Positions 26,675-35,742 of a stretch of DNA of 64,000 nt are shown piece by piece. The notes below the pieces were generated by a model. It had not been told where the DNA came from. It saw nothing but the letters and a program-made list of their open reading frames with translations, and searched no databases. The stretch comes from Streptomyces sp. NBC_01775. Its GTDB lineage: Bacteria > Actinomycetota > Actinomycetes > Streptomycetales > Streptomycetaceae. Position numbers and translations under genes: made by a program. The stretch's first letter is position 1. Every line of letters begins with the position of its first letter. The stretch lies in assembly GCF_035917675.1 (NCBI RefSeq), contig NZ_CP109104.1:744001-808000 (forward strand), in the 5' to 3' direction.

Positions 26675-28072
26675 ATGTCTGCACCCGACTCTTCCGAGAA
26701 TTTCCCTACGGATATATCGAGCACGGCCTCGTCACTCACCGACACATCGCCCACCGGCCCTTCGCGGCACTTCGTCGTGATCGGCGGCGACATGGCCCGC
26801 AGGGTCTGCGGCTCCCTACAGGCGACGGGGCACCTGGTGAAGCACCTGGCCCAGCCCACGGACGAGGAGTTGCGCGGCGCGCTGCACGACGATGTGGCAG
26901 GCGCCGCGGTGCTCCTCGACGACGACGCCGAGTCGCTGCGCTACGCGCTGGCCGTGGAGCACATCCGCCCCAGCCTGCGGCTGGTGGTATCGATCTTCGA
27001 CCGTACGGTCGGGGAGCAGCTCGTCCGCTACGTGCCCAACTGTCGCGTCACCTCGCCCGCCGACGTCGCCGCCCCGGTGCTCCTCGCCGCCTGCCTCCAG
27101 CCCGGCCTCCTCGCCCTCACACACACCAGCGGCGGTCACGCCGGCATCTCCTGGAACGGGGACGACGGCAGCGTCCGCCGGGAGCCGTACCGGACGCCGC
27201 GCTCACTGACGTACCAGGCACGGATCGGCAAGATCCGCGGCCAGTTCCGTCCGCATGACGGCAGTTCACGGATCATGCTCACGGGCATCGCAGGCCTGTT
27301 CGCCGTGCTGTTGTCGGACTGGACCTTGCTGGTGACCTTCCATCACCGCCCGCCGGTGGAAGCCCTGTTCGATGCGACGCGCACGGTCGCCACGGTGGGC
27401 CCGGTCTCCGCACACGGAGAGGGCCTCGCCTATCCCGTGTTCGCGATCGTCGCGATGCTCATCACCCTCGTCTTCACCGCCGTTTTCACCGCGGGCATGG
27501 TCGACCGCCTGCTGGCGCCGCGCTCGGTCGGCATCGTCGGCCCGCGGGCCCAGCCCCGGGCCGGTCACGTGGTGGTCGTGGGGCTCGGGCAGGTGGGACT
27601 GCGGCTGTGCACCCGGCTCCAGGAACTGGGCGTCGGAGTCGTCGCCGTCGAACGGAATCCGGCTGCCCCGAATCTGCGCCTTGCCAAGGCACTTGGCGTG
27701 CCCGTTGTCGTGGCGGACGCCAAGGACAGGTTCGTGCTCCGCGAACTCGGCCTCGGCAAGGCCCAGGCCCTGGCCGCCGTGGCTTCCGACGATCTGGACA
27801 ATATCGCGGTGAGCGTGACGGCCCGGGCGGTTGCCCCCGAGCTACACGTGGTCATGCGCGCCGGGGACCACGAGGCCATCGAGGAGACCCGCTCGCTGTT
27901 CCGGATCGGCCAGGTCCACGACCTCGGCAGCCTCACCTCGGCGTACACCACCGCCGGGCTCACCGGCATGCGGCCACAGGGCGTACTGGCCCACGATAAA
28001 CGCCTCCTGGTGGAGCTGCCGGACGGGGAATTCATCACCTGGCCACACGCCGAACGGTGCGACCACCCGTAA
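26675..28072 (+). CDS. Two-Rossmann-domain (TrkA-N/RCK) membrane protein, K+ channel-like
   Basis: 465 aa. A first TrkA-N-like domain (residues ~30-150, HFVVIGGDMARRV), then two membrane helices (~200-220 and ~252-278) with a pore-loop-like segment between them, then a canonical TrkA-N domain (~297-430, VVVVGLGQVGLRLCTRLQEL). This is the order of bacterial ligand-gated K+ channels with two regulatory domains. The filter-like stretch reads TVATVGPVSAHG rather than TVGYG, so K+ selectivity is doubtful; some actinobacterial homologues share such changes. The first domain also has an imperfect glycine motif (GGDMAR). Confidence 0.82.
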   Translation: MSAPDSSENFPTDISSTASSLTDTSPTGPSRHFVVIGGDMARRVCGSLQATGHLVKHLAQPTDEELRGALHDDVAGAAVLLDDDAESLRYALAVEHIRPSLRLVVSIFDRTVGEQLVRYVPNCRVTSPADVAAPVLLAACLQPGLLALTHTSGGHAGISWNGDDGSVRREPYRTPRSLTYQARIGKIRGQFRPHDGSSRIMLTGIAGLFAVLLSDWTLLVTFHHRPPVEALFDATRTVATVGPVSAHGEGLAYPVFAIVAMLITLVFTAVFTAGMVDRLLAPRSVGIVGPRAQPRAGHVVVVGLGQVGLRLCTRLQELGVGVVAVERNPAAPNLRLAKALGVPVVVADAKDRFVLRELGLGKAQALAAVASDDLDNIAVSVTARAVAPELHVVMRAGDHEAIEETRSLFRIGQVHDLGSLTSAYTTAGLTGMRPQGVLAHDKRLLVELPDGEFITWPHAERCDHP

Positions 28073-28089
28073 GGCCGGGGCCCGGTTGC

Positions 28090-28225
28090 GCGGTCCCGGT
28101 CCGCCCCTGAACCACCTGGCGACGCGTCGGGACAGCGGCCGACGGCCGCCTCGTCGATCACGACGCGGTGGTGGTGGGTCTTGCCCACGTCGATGCCGGC
28201 CCGGATCGCGGCCAGGTCCTCCTCC
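28090..28225 (-). mobile_element. IS110-family transposase, N-terminal stub with a frameshift
   Basis: Minus strand: AGIDVGKTHHHRVVIDE, then in the next frame GGRRPLSRRVA. This is the start of IS110 (DEDD) transposases, where the first Asp is catalytic. Only ~45 codons remain, split by a frameshift. Confidence 0.6.
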
Positions 28226-28538
28226 CGGCTGCGGTCGAGGTGCTGCTCCAGCCGGGCTTCCTCGCTGGGCGGCGACGTGGCACGTCCGTTCCCGCACCAC
28301 GAAGCGCAAGAGGGCCGAGGTAAGAGCTACAGAGCGCGTGGCGGTGCGCGATTGTCCGGAAACCCGGGCGGGACGGAAATCCCTCTTTCCTGTCCTGACC
28401 GGTGATGAGAACCGACGCGCGTGAATCTCTTACCGAGACCAGGGAGGGGACTGTCCACCAGGCGGCCCCGAGTGCGGAGGTGGAGTCCGGCCAGGCAGAC
28501 GGCCGCGGTCTGCTGTGTCACCGCGGTGCGTGCTCGAA

Positions 28539-28579
28539 GGGGGTACCTCCCCGCGCGAGCGAAGCCGAGAGCTTGGGGG
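28539..28579. repeat. Streptomyces intergenic palindromic repeat (GGGGGTACC...GCTTGGGGG)
   Basis: The stretch GGGGGTACCTCCCC followed by GCGAGCGAAGCCGAGAGCTTGGGGG is the common Streptomyces short interspersed repeat, here just 3' of the MarR gene. Related copies occur at 34857-35053. Confidence 0.6.
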
Positions 28580-28621
28580 CGCGGGCCGGGCGTCGCGGCA
28601 GGGCGAACGTGGCCTGTCGGG

Positions 28622-29047
28622 TCACCAGCGTGTGGCGAGCCGCTCCAGCAGGGCGGCGCTCCGTGCCAGCAACGCCCGTTCCTCATCCGTGAGTTCGGCC
28701 TCGATGGCCTGCGCGAGCCAACCGGCCCTGCGACCGCGCTCCGCTTCGAGCGCGGCGCGGCCCGCGTCCGACAGCTCGACCAGCGACTTGCGGCCGTCCG
28801 TGGGGTGTGCCCGGCGCGTGATCAGGTTCTGTTCCATGAGCAGCCCCACCGCGCGGGTCATCGACTGGGGGCGTACGCGCTGATCGGCGGCGAGGTCGCT
28901 GGTGGTCATGGCGCCGTCGCGGTCGAGTGCACCGAGCACCGCGACCTGGCCCAGCGGGATGCGGTCCTCGTGTTTGACGCGTCGGGTGAGCTTGCCCATC
29001 GCGGTGCGCAGTTCGGCGGCGATGGCGGCGGCTTCCGAGGTGGGCAT
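28622..29047 (-). CDS. MarR family transcriptional regulator, divergent from enolase
   Basis: 141 aa from ATG at 29047; the frame extends 22 codons upstream into the operator region and is not used. The winged helix reads TTSDLAADQRVRPQSMTRAV and ITRRAHPTDGRKSLVELSDA, the usual MarR recognition helix and wing. The promoter between it and the enolase gene contains two strong dyads (29075-29113) that it probably binds. Control of a glycolytic enzyme by MarR is unusual; the signal may be a phenolic or stress compound. Confidence 0.92.
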   Translation of the reverse strand: MPTSEAAAIAAELRTAMGKLTRRVKHEDRIPLGQVAVLGALDRDGAMTTSDLAADQRVRPQSMTRAVGLLMEQNLITRRAHPTDGRKSLVELSDAGRAALEAERGRRAGWLAQAIEAELTDEERALLARSAALLERLATRW

Positions 29048-29074
29048 AGGGCATTTTACCCCGTTGGTCAGCAA

Positions 29075-29113
29075 TGCTGTGCACCTGGCCTGCACAGCAA
29101 TGCTGTACAGCAA
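29075..29113. promoter_or_regulatory. Two adjacent MarR-type operators
   Basis: TGCTGTGCA / TGCACAGCA (9-bp arms, 7-base spacer) at 29075-29099 and the 12-bp palindrome TGCTGTACAGCA at 29101-29112. A further TTGGCTGTATGG half-site lies at ~29124. TGCTGT half-sites repeat throughout, in the divergent marR-eno promoter. Confidence 0.75.
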
Positions 29114-29210
29114 AACTGATCAGCTTGGCTGTATGGTTTGACGTTGTCGGGCTCAGCGCCAACGGTGTCGCAGCCGGGGCCACGGCACACGACAACGGGA
29201 AGGAACTCCC

Positions 29211-30518
29211 ATGTCCGCAAAGGCAGTCGAAACCGTCAACGCCGCCATCGAGACCGTCACCGCCCGCCGGATCATCGACAGCCGGGGCAACCCCACGGTC
29301 GAGGTCGACGTCGCCCTGACGGACGGGTCCCTGGGGCGCGCGGCTGTCCCCTCCGGCGCCTCCACCGGTGCCCGGGAGGCCGTGGAACTGCGCGACGGAG
29401 ACTCCGCGCGCTGGCACGGCAAGGGCGTCGACCGCGCGGTGGCCCATGTCAACGGGGAGATCGCGGCGTCCGTGCGCGGCCGGGACGCGGCGGACCAGGC
29501 AGGTCTCGACGCCGCGCTGGTCGCCCTCGACGGCAGCGCCACGAAGTCTCGACTCGGCGCCAACGCGATCCTCGGCGTCTCCCTCGCCGCCGCCAAGGCC
29601 GCCGCGGCGGCCCACCGCCAGCCCCTCTACCGCTACCTCGGCGGCGCCGACGCCCGCCTCCTGCCGCTGCCGATGATGAACATCGTCAACGGCGGTGCCC
29701 ACGCCGACAATCCGCTGGATTTCCAGGAGTTCATGATCGCGCCCTTGGGCGCGGACACTTTCGCCGAAGCCGTCCGCATGGGCAGCGAGGTCTTCCACAC
29801 CCTGCGCCGCGATCTGCTGGCCGCCGGGCACTCCACGGGCGTCGGCGACGAGGGTGGCTTCGCGCCCGCGCTGCGTACCGCTGAGGAGGCGCTCGACTTC
29901 GTGATAGCCGCCATCGAGCGCACCGGCTACCGCCCCGGCACGGACATCGGCCTGATCATGGACCCGGCGTCGTCGGAGTTCTTCCGCGACGGGGTGTACG
30001 ACTACGCGGGCGAGGGCGTGCGCCGCACCCCGTCCGAGAACGCCGACTACCTGGCCAAGCTCATCGACGCCTACCCGGTCGTCTCCATCGAGGACCCGAT
30101 GGCGGAGAACGACCTGGAGGGCTGGCGCGAGCTGACCGCCCGCGTCGGCGACCGCTGTCAGCTCACCGGCGACGACGTCTTCTGCACCAACGAGACGCTG
30201 CTGCGCGAGGGCATCCGCACCGGCGTCGGCAACTCGGTTCTGGTCAAGGTCAATCAGATCGGGACCCTGACCGAGGCGCTGTCCGCGGTGGCCACGGCCC
30301 ACCAGGCGGGCTGGACGGCTGTCATGTCGCACCGCTCGGGCGAGACGGAGGACACCACCATCGCGGATCTGGCGGTGGCGACCGGCTGCGGTCAGATCAA
30401 GACCGGCTCGCTCTCCCGCTCCGACCGCACCGCGAAGTACAACCAACTGATCCGGATCGAAGAGGAGTTGGGCGACTCGGCGCGCTTCGCGGGCCGCTCC
30501 GCACTGCGTCGGGCGTGA
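29211..30518 (+). CDS. eno: Enolase (phosphopyruvate hydratase), probably a second copy
   Basis: 435 aa, ATG 29211 after GGGAAGGAACTCCC. It interconverts 2-phosphoglycerate and phosphoenolpyruvate. All key parts are present: [45 protein letters not shown], metal ligand Asp in [18 protein letters not shown], catalytic Lys in [13 protein letters not shown] and [20 protein letters not shown]. Usual length is ~430. The setting, divergent from marR and not with housekeeping genes, points to a conditional paralogue rather than the primary eno. The terminator at 30542 ends the transcript, so it is monocistronic. Confidence 0.96.
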   Translation: MSAKAVETVNAAIETVTARRIIDSRGNPTVEVDVALTDGSLGRAAVPSGASTGAREAVELRDGDSARWHGKGVDRAVAHVNGEIAASVRGRDAADQAGLDAALVALDGSATKSRLGANAILGVSLAAAKAAAAAHRQPLYRYLGGADARLLPLPMMNIVNGGAHADNPLDFQEFMIAPLGADTFAEAVRMGSEVFHTLRRDLLAAGHSTGVGDEGGFAPALRTAEEALDFVIAAIERTGYRPGTDIGLIMDPASSEFFRDGVYDYAGEGVRRTPSENADYLAKLIDAYPVVSIEDPMAENDLEGWRELTARVGDRCQLTGDDVFCTNETLLREGIRTGVGNSVLVKVNQIGTLTEALSAVATAHQAGWTAVMSHRSGETEDTTIADLAVATGCGQIKTGSLSRSDRTAKYNQLIRIEEELGDSARFAGRSALRRA

Positions 30519-30541
30519 ACAGCAGGCAGAGGTAGAGACCA

Positions 30542-30573
30542 AGCGGGCCCCTCGTTCACGACCGGGGCCCGCT
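30542..30573. terminator. Terminator hairpin after eno
   Basis: AGCGGGCCCC and GGGGCCCGCT form a perfect 10-bp stem with a 12-base loop, 24 bases after the enolase stop and just before the converging permease remnant. Confidence 0.78.
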
Positions 30574-30592
30574 CGCGTGCCGGGGGACTTTG

Positions 30593-31303
30593 TCAGGTCA
30601 GCCGGCGGCGGATCCACCAGGTGCAGAATCCGGTCAGGGCCAGGGCGAGGGCGAGGTAGAGCCCGGTCTCGGCCGCTTGCAGGGCCCAGAAGTTGTCGGC
30701 GGGCTGGTAGGTGACCTGTTGTCGGTAGCCGGCCTTGGTGAGGGTGGCGGCGCAGTCCGACATGGAGGAGCAGTCGGTGAGCGATGCCGGCAGGGCGGTT
30801 GAATGACCGGAGGCGTTGACGGTCTGTTCGGACAGGACCCAGGCGCCCGGCTGACCGAAGTCCACCTCGCGCACGGCGTCGACACCGATGTTCACCGGCT
30901 TGGCCTCGGTGAAGGACAAGGTGGCATCGACGGCGGGGGCCAGGTGGAGCCGGACCCACAGGGGCGTGGCGATCTGGACGGCGGCGAAGGTCGCCAGGGT
31001 GGCGGCCATCGCGGGCACGGTGCGCCGGATGAGCGCCCCCAGGGTTACGCCGAGGATGAAGGCGAAGGCGGCGTAGCCGATCGGGACGATGCCGCGCCCG
31101 CCGAAGACCAGGGGATCGATGCGTGGGTAGAAGGGGTCCGCGCCCGCTCCGCCACTGTTGACGGCCTGGTCGATCGGGCCGCTCCACCAGGTCACCGCCA
31201 GGGTGGTCAGTGCGGCGGCGACCATGGTGGCCACGCCGGTGAGGATCAGTTTGGTGGCGAGCCAGCGGGTGCGGGTGAGCTCGCGTGTGATGAGCGGCGC
31301 CTG
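30593..31303 (-). pseudogene. ABC transporter permease, N-terminus deleted
   Basis: The minus frame from APLITRELTRTRWLATKLIL through membrane helices (VATMVAAALTTLAVTW, GIVPIGYAAFAFILGVTLGA, AMAATLATFAAVQIATPLWV) to YLALALALTGFCTWWIRRRL matches the C-terminal ~230 residues of the Streptomyces permease found in GntR-ATPase-permease operons. The first ~100 residues, including the first membrane helices, are missing: the sequence runs directly into the truncated ATPase gene at ~31303. Confidence 0.75.
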
Positions 31304-31602
31304 CCGAAGTCCAGGTGATCGGCGACGCTCAGGGCGGCGTAGGTCGGGGCGTCCTGGGCGACGAAGCCGACCTTGGCCAGCTGTTCCACGCCTCCGGCGG
31401 GACGGCAGCCGCACACCTCGATGGTGCCGGCCGTCGGAGTCAGCATGCCGGAGGCCAGGTTCAACAGGGTGGACTTGCCTGCTCCGTTGGGGCCGACCAG
31501 GCCCACCACCCGGCCGGCCGGCACGTCCAGGTCGCAGTTCTGCAGCGCCCAGCGCTGCTTGTACCTCTTGCCCAGGCCCTGGGCACGCAAGACGGCGCTC
31601 AC
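31303..31602 (-). pseudogene. ABC transporter ATP-binding protein, C-terminal two-thirds deleted
   Basis: GTG at 31602 overlaps the upstream gntR stop by 4 bases (GTGA). Walker A (GPNGAGKST, residues ~36-44) and the Q-loop (KVGFVAQD) are intact, but after SVADHLDFG the sequence jumps into permease sequence in another frame. The signature LSGGQ, Walker B and H-loop are absent, so no active ATPase can be made. The join is a single deletion of roughly 0.8-1 kb. Confidence 0.8.
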
Positions 31603-31990
31603 GCCACGTCCTCTCCGGCCGCGCCACGAAAGGTGTTCATGAACAGCGCCTCGATGCTCTCCTCATCCAGCCCGGCCAGGCGGGCCTTGGTCAGCCAGCG
31701 CTCCAGGTCCTTGCGCAGCGGTCCGTGCGCGGCCAGCGTGGCGTCGGCCAGCGTCCGGGTCACGAACGTCCCCACGCCCGGGCGGGCGGCCACCAGGCCG
31801 TCGTGCTCCAGCTCGCGGTACGCCTTCAGAACGGTGTTCGGGTTGACCGCCATCTGCTTCGCCACATCCTTGACCGTCGGCAGCCGGTCCCCCTCCTTCA
31901 GCAGACCCAGGCGCAGCGCATGACGCACTGCTGGACCAGCTGCTGGTACGGAGACAGGCCGGACCGGCCGTTCAGGTGGAACTCAATCAC
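31599..31990 (-). pseudogene. YtrA-type GntR regulator with a single-base frameshift
   Basis: GTG at 31990 gives VIEFHLNGRSGLSPYQQLVQ, the normal start of this family; at ~31925 one G is missing and the following text (RHALRLGLLKEGDRLPTVKD, VAKQMAVNPNTVLKAYRELE) continues in another frame to 31599. The winged helix and short helical tail are otherwise complete. Such regulators repress the ATPase-permease genes that follow them. Since the downstream genes are deleted too, real decay is more likely than a sequencing error. Confidence 0.75.
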
Positions 31991-32165
31991 CGGTTCCTGG
32001 TCTCGCTGAGGACCGGGGCGGGCAGGTCGCCGGCGAACGCGAGCAGGGCGGTGTCACGGCCCGGGTGGGCAGACAGGCCGTGGCTGCGAAGCTTGCGGGC
32101 GAGGGTGGCGGCGGAGTGGCGCGTTCCTGCCGCGTAGCCGGGGAAGAGCCGTGCGGTGCGTGGGG
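31987..32165 (-). pseudogene. Possible tyrosine recombinase C-terminal fragment
   Basis: The minus frame reads RLFPGYAAGTRHSAATLARK, LRSHGLSAHPGRDTALLAFA and GDLPAPVLSETRNR before a stop at 31987. The LFPG...LARKLR...GR-TALL pattern resembles the C-terminal part of some Streptomyces integrases. No start or catalytic residues are present. Confidence 0.4.
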
Positions 32166-32171
32166 TGACGC

Positions 32172-32807
32172 TCAGCCCGACACGGCCCCCATCGGGTACC
32201 GCTCCTGGATGAGAGCACTGAGCTCTGCTCGGACGGTCTCCAACTTGTCAGCGGTAACGGTCATCTCGTGCCGCACCCTTGAAAGCCGTCCGTCTCCCCG
32301 CCTGCTGTTGATGACCTCATTGAGCTCGGCGTGGTGGCTGTCCACCCAGGCCACCCGTGCTTCAACGGCTCTGTCGAACTCGCTCAGCAGGTCGGGGCAG
32401 TAGACGTGCATCATGCTGCGCAGATTACGGCGAGCGGCTTGGCGGCGTCTTGTCCCGCTCCATTTCTGGGCGAGGGGCGCAGAGGGTGACATCAGGGCAT
32501 CGATTTCGCGTCGAGTGCGCCGAGCAAGGGTGCGTCGGGCAAAGGAGCGCCGGAAAGGTACGGGGCCGGCGTAATGGTTGCTGTGGGGGTGTGCGGCCTT
32601 GGCCAGGTGAGGCTGATCGGTAAGGATCAGCTCCACCACTTTGCTCGTGCTTCTTGCCGCCTCGCACCATTCTCGCAAGATCTCGTGTAACTCGATCAGC
32701 CCTTCATGCATGTTCGGCAACGATGGTGTGCCTGATGCCTGATTCACAACGCCGCGCAGCACGCTGCTACTGGCCCTGACGACAGCAGCCGCCTCCGGTG
32801 CCACCAT
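32172..32807 (-). CDS. Hypothetical protein
   Basis: 211 aa. Mostly helical with many His, Arg and Glu residues; blocks include HEILREWCEAARSTSKVVEL, FRRSFARRTLARRTRREIDA and MTVTADKLETVRAELSALIQ. No membrane segment or enzymatic motif. The C-terminal helix suggests a coiled coil. It lies between broken mobile or ABC genes and may be an element-borne accessory gene. GC is slightly below that of its neighbours. Start uncertain. Confidence 0.55.
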   Translation of the reverse strand: MVAPEAAAVVRASSSVLRGVVNQASGTPSLPNMHEGLIELHEILREWCEAARSTSKVVELILTDQPHLAKAAHPHSNHYAGPVPFRRSFARRTLARRTRREIDALMSPSAPLAQKWSGTRRRQAARRNLRSMMHVYCPDLLSEFDRAVEARVAWVDSHHAELNEVINSRRGDGRLSRVRHEMTVTADKLETVRAELSALIQERYPMGAVSG

Positions 32808-33083
32808 GGCGAGCCCCGCTCTCAGTGTCTGTGTGGATGCTCAAGGATGCCCAGCCTCATGATGGTGAGCAAGGTCGTGAGGAATAGTCAGACCCGTGGA
32901 TCGGCGTGCCAGGCTCTTCTTCCCGCCTGCCGTGTTGCTGACCACGCTGATCTTCGCCACCGTCTTGGCCATGGTGAAGCCCTGGGGCCGCATCCGGGGA
33001 GGCCGGACACGGCGGGGATGAATTTCGCCGTGGTTTCCAGTCTGTATCCACACACCCGGTCAACCACATTCAAGGAGAACATC
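32808..33083. other. Intergenic, possible membrane-protein tail
   Basis: A plus frame at ~32900-33020 reads FFPPAVLLTTLIFATVLAMV followed by KPWGRIRGGRTRRG before a stop. This looks like the last membrane helix of a lost protein. No start is present. Confidence 0.3.
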
Positions 33084-33662
33084 ATGACCGCTGGCTACAC
33101 CTTCGACGTCTTTTCCAGCCTCGACGGCTACGGCGCCGCCAGCGGCAGCTGGACCGGCTACTGGGGCAAGCAGGGCCCCGAGCTGCTCGACCACCGCCTC
33201 GCCCTGTACGACGAGGAGCAGCGGATGGTCTTCGGAGCCAACACGTATCGGGCGTTCGCGCGGATGCTGGCCACGAGCACCGAGGAGTCCGACGTGCGTG
33301 ACCCATGGGTCACGCGGATGAGGAGCCTGCCGGCAACGGTGGTGTCGACCACGCTGGAAGGGCCCCTCGACTGGCCGGATGCGAATCTCGTGAGCGGTGA
33401 CGCCGTCGACATCGTCGCCCGGCTCAAGGAGGAGTCCGACGTGCCGTTGCGCTCGCACGGCAGTCTGTCGATGAACCGGGCGCTGATGGCCGCCGGTCTG
33501 GTCGACCGCGTCCAGGTGACGCTCTTCCCTGTGATCACCGGTCGGACCGGAGTGGACCCGATCTTCCAGGGTGCGGCCGACTTCGACCTCGAGCTGATCG
33601 AGCGCCGGACGCTCGACGGTCACATCCAAGAACTCATCTACCGGCCCACCCTGCATGTCTGA
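33084..33662 (+). CDS. Dihydrofolate reductase / RibD C-terminal domain family protein
   Basis: 192 aa; ATG 33084 follows CAAGGAG by 6 bases; the longer upstream frame is not coding. It has the RibD_C/DHFR-like layout: FDVFSSLDGYGAASGSWTGY near the start, a middle region with MVFGANTYRAFARML, VSTTLEGPLDWPDANLVSGD, then the LRSHGSLSMNRALMAAGLVD and FPVITGRTGVDPIF blocks that bind NADPH. Stand-alone members are common in Streptomyces and are usually uncharacterised reductases. Neighbours give no clue. Confidence 0.87.
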   Translation: MTAGYTFDVFSSLDGYGAASGSWTGYWGKQGPELLDHRLALYDEEQRMVFGANTYRAFARMLATSTEESDVRDPWVTRMRSLPATVVSTTLEGPLDWPDANLVSGDAVDIVARLKEESDVPLRSHGSLSMNRALMAAGLVDRVQVTLFPVITGRTGVDPIFQGAADFDLELIERRTLDGHIQELIYRPTLHV

Positions 33663-33983
33663 GTCCATCCGAGCACCCCACCCTGGCAAGCAGCCGAACC
33701 TGGCCACGGCTACGGCGCTTTGACCGACACTTCGAAGCGGCTGTCCGCGGCCGGGATGGACTGGCACAAAGCCGCATGTGAAAACGACCCCGCCCGGGTG
33801 TCCGGCAGGCTCAGAATTGAGGTATCGCTCAAGCCTCAAAGGCTCCTGTCGGCCTTCCACATGGACGTCTGCCGTCAGCGTGAATTCTCCCCATGCCGAC
33901 ACCCTCAGTTCGAACTCTGTTGCCCGGTCCGTGACGACACGATCCGGCTCGGGGAAGGTCGGATGAAGGTGGTGAACGATCTC
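33663..33983. other. No gene seen
   Basis: About 320 bases with no protein recognised on either strand. Confidence 0.45.
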
Positions 33984-34330
33984 CTGGACCGAGGGCCGCC
34001 CGCAGCTGTGGGAGACGGTCGTAGACCTGCCGCGCCGACCGGGGGCGCTGTCCGCGATCGCGTCGCAGAAGCTCGGCGACGAGCGCGGTCACTCCAGGCC
34101 GCAGGTCAGAGCGGAGCACGTCCAGGCGGGGGGCTTCTTCTTCATCTTTGCGCCGGATGACCGCCGGCCAGTTGTGACCGGTGAAGGGAGGTCGGCCGGC
34201 GAGCAGGGCGAACAGCACCCCGCAGAGTGCATACAGGTCGGAGCGTTCATCCCCGCGCTCGGCGAGGAATTGTTCGGGCGCGCCGTACTCCACGGTGCCG
34301 GCAGGTTCCAGCTGGGAGGAGCGCGCCACG
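33984..34330 (-). pseudogene. Ser/Thr protein kinase, C-lobe fragment
   Basis: The minus frame reads AGTVEYGAPEQFLAERGDER and SDLYALCGVLFALLAGRPPF, the activation-segment APE and the DxxSLG-type Asp of Hanks kinases, followed by LRRDRGQRPRSARQVYDRLP. The N-lobe (P-loop, VAIK Lys) and catalytic HRD/DFG are absent upstream. Only the C-lobe survives. Confidence 0.68.
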
Positions 34331-34856
34331 GAGAACGCGGTCCGTCTGCTCGACGCGCTCGGTTCGGCCGACTTGGCAGGGCGCCTCGACGGCCCGGCTC
34401 AGGGGGCCTGCCAGGACCCAGACCGCGTGCAGCATCAGCAGGGAGCCGGCCCGCGCCGGGCCTCGGGGCTACAACGTCCGGGAGTCGAGGCCCCGTGGGC
34501 CGGTTCAGCTTCCCCGAGGAGCCCGCGCTCCCCCAGCCCTTGTTGCTTCCGCTCCCGCTGCGCGCTGGAGTGCGGACAACTCGGCGACAAGCCTGAGCGC
34601 AGCGGCCTTCGAGCCGGCGGTCCCGGCGTGTCACGCCGGCTCCTCCATGCGGCGGGCGACGCCCAGACGTTCGGCCGCTACGCGGTGTCCACGGCCCCGG
34701 TGAGGGCGTCGGCCACCGACGACGAGGTCAGCGCGCCGCCGCCATGCCGACGGCCTCGGCCGGCTCGCTGACCGAGCAGGGGCCCGGTGTGCTGCGGTCG
34801 GTCTAGTGCCCCTCCCGGCAAGCTTTGCCCCGTCGCGCCGCCCGGCACGCACCGCA
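34331..34856. other. No confident gene
   Basis: About 525 bases with conflicting low-quality frames on both strands; no family recognised. Probably degraded sequence upstream of the kinase fragment. Confidence 0.4.
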
Positions 34857-35053
34857 CTCCCCCAAGCTCTCCGAGCAGGGGGTGCCCCCAGCCGCGTTGG
34901 CCAAAAGCCCTGGTAGCTCCTTCCCCAAGCTCTCAACTTCTCCCCCGGCCTTCCCCCAGAGCAGGGGAGACCCCGATCAAGGACTTCCGGCCGCCTTGCG
35001 ACCGCACGCTCCCCCACGCTCGGCCCCGCTCGCGCGGGCGGTGCCCCCACGAC
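34857..35053. repeat. Cluster of three Streptomyces interspersed palindromic repeats
   Basis: Copies near 34857-34891 (CTCCCCCAAGCTCTCCGAGC... GGGGGTGCCCCC), 34921-34974 (TTCCCCAAGCTCTC ... CAGAGCAGGGGAGACCCC) and 35009-35053 (CTCCCCCACGCTCGG ... GGTGCCCCCAC). They share the CCCCCAAGCTC / GAGC-GGGGG pattern and can form hairpins. Confidence 0.6.
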
Positions 35054-35089
35054 GACGCTCCTTCCGGGCAAACATTGCCGGTCACGGCA

Positions 35090-35662
35090 CTAGCCATGGT
35101 TCGCCGCGCCGTAGCGCAACCCGTCATAGAGGATCGTGGCGATGCGTACCGCGTCGTCCTTCCAACCGTTGGCACGCATCCCGCAGATGCCACCGAGGGC
35201 GCGCAGGACGATGCGTCCGCTGATGCCACTGCGGACGACGCCGGCCGCAACGCCCGCGGCGAGCAGTTCGTCCAGGGCACGGGCCATCTCGTCGCGTGTG
35301 TCGTCGAAGACCGGCGAGTCGGTCGCCATGATGCTCTCCAGCACTTCACCCATCCCTCTGCCGACTGCCGCGTGCTCCACGAGCAGCAGCAAGAAGGCGC
35401 GCAGGGCTTCGTCCGGAGCCTGTTGGGCGAGCAGCCGGGCGGGGGCTTCGCAGAGCTCGGCGACCTCTTGGCGGTAGACCTCGGCGACGAGCGCTTCGCG
35501 CGTTTCGAAGTGGCGGTAGAGCGTGCCAACAGCCACGCCGGCCCGACGGGCGATCTCCTCCACATGGGCGTCGTCGGCGGCGAGGAACGCTTCACGCGCC
35601 GCGGCCAGAAGGGCTTCGCGGTTGCGGCGGGCATCGGCGCGCAGCGGACGTGATGACGGCAA
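35090..35662 (-). CDS. TetR/AcrR family regulator, divergent from an SDR/VOC operon
   Basis: 190 aa. The helix-turn-helix reads EIARRAGVAVGTLYRHFETR. The C-terminal domain ends AVRIATILYDGLRYGAANHG, typical of the TetR subgroup that controls divergent oxidoreductases. The ATG at 35662 leaves an 80-base gap to the SDR start, containing an imperfect inverted repeat (35677-35722). It probably represses both itself and the SDR-VOC pair. Confidence 0.92.
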   Translation of the reverse strand: MPSSRPLRADARRNREALLAAAREAFLAADDAHVEEIARRAGVAVGTLYRHFETREALVAEVYRQEVAELCEAPARLLAQQAPDEALRAFLLLLVEHAAVGRGMGEVLESIMATDSPVFDDTRDEMARALDELLAAGVAAGVVRSGISGRIVLRALGGICGMRANGWKDDAVRIATILYDGLRYGAANHG

Positions 35663-35676
35663 CAGTCCTCCATAAG

Positions 35677-35722
35677 GTGAGCCAGACTCCGCTTATGTGT
35701 ACAGTTCCGGAGCCAGGTTCAC
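35677..35722. promoter_or_regulatory. Imperfect inverted repeat, candidate TetR operator
   Basis: GTGAGCCAGACTCCG and CGGAGCCAGGTTCAC match at 12 of 15 positions across a 16-base spacer containing TATGTGTACA. It fills the divergent promoter between tetR and the SDR gene. Confidence 0.5.
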
Positions 35723-35742
35723 TTTACTCAAGGAGTACGCCC

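Noticed and set aside
34857..35053. RNA gene or riboswitch
   Set aside because: The hairpins are the common Streptomyces interspersed repeat.
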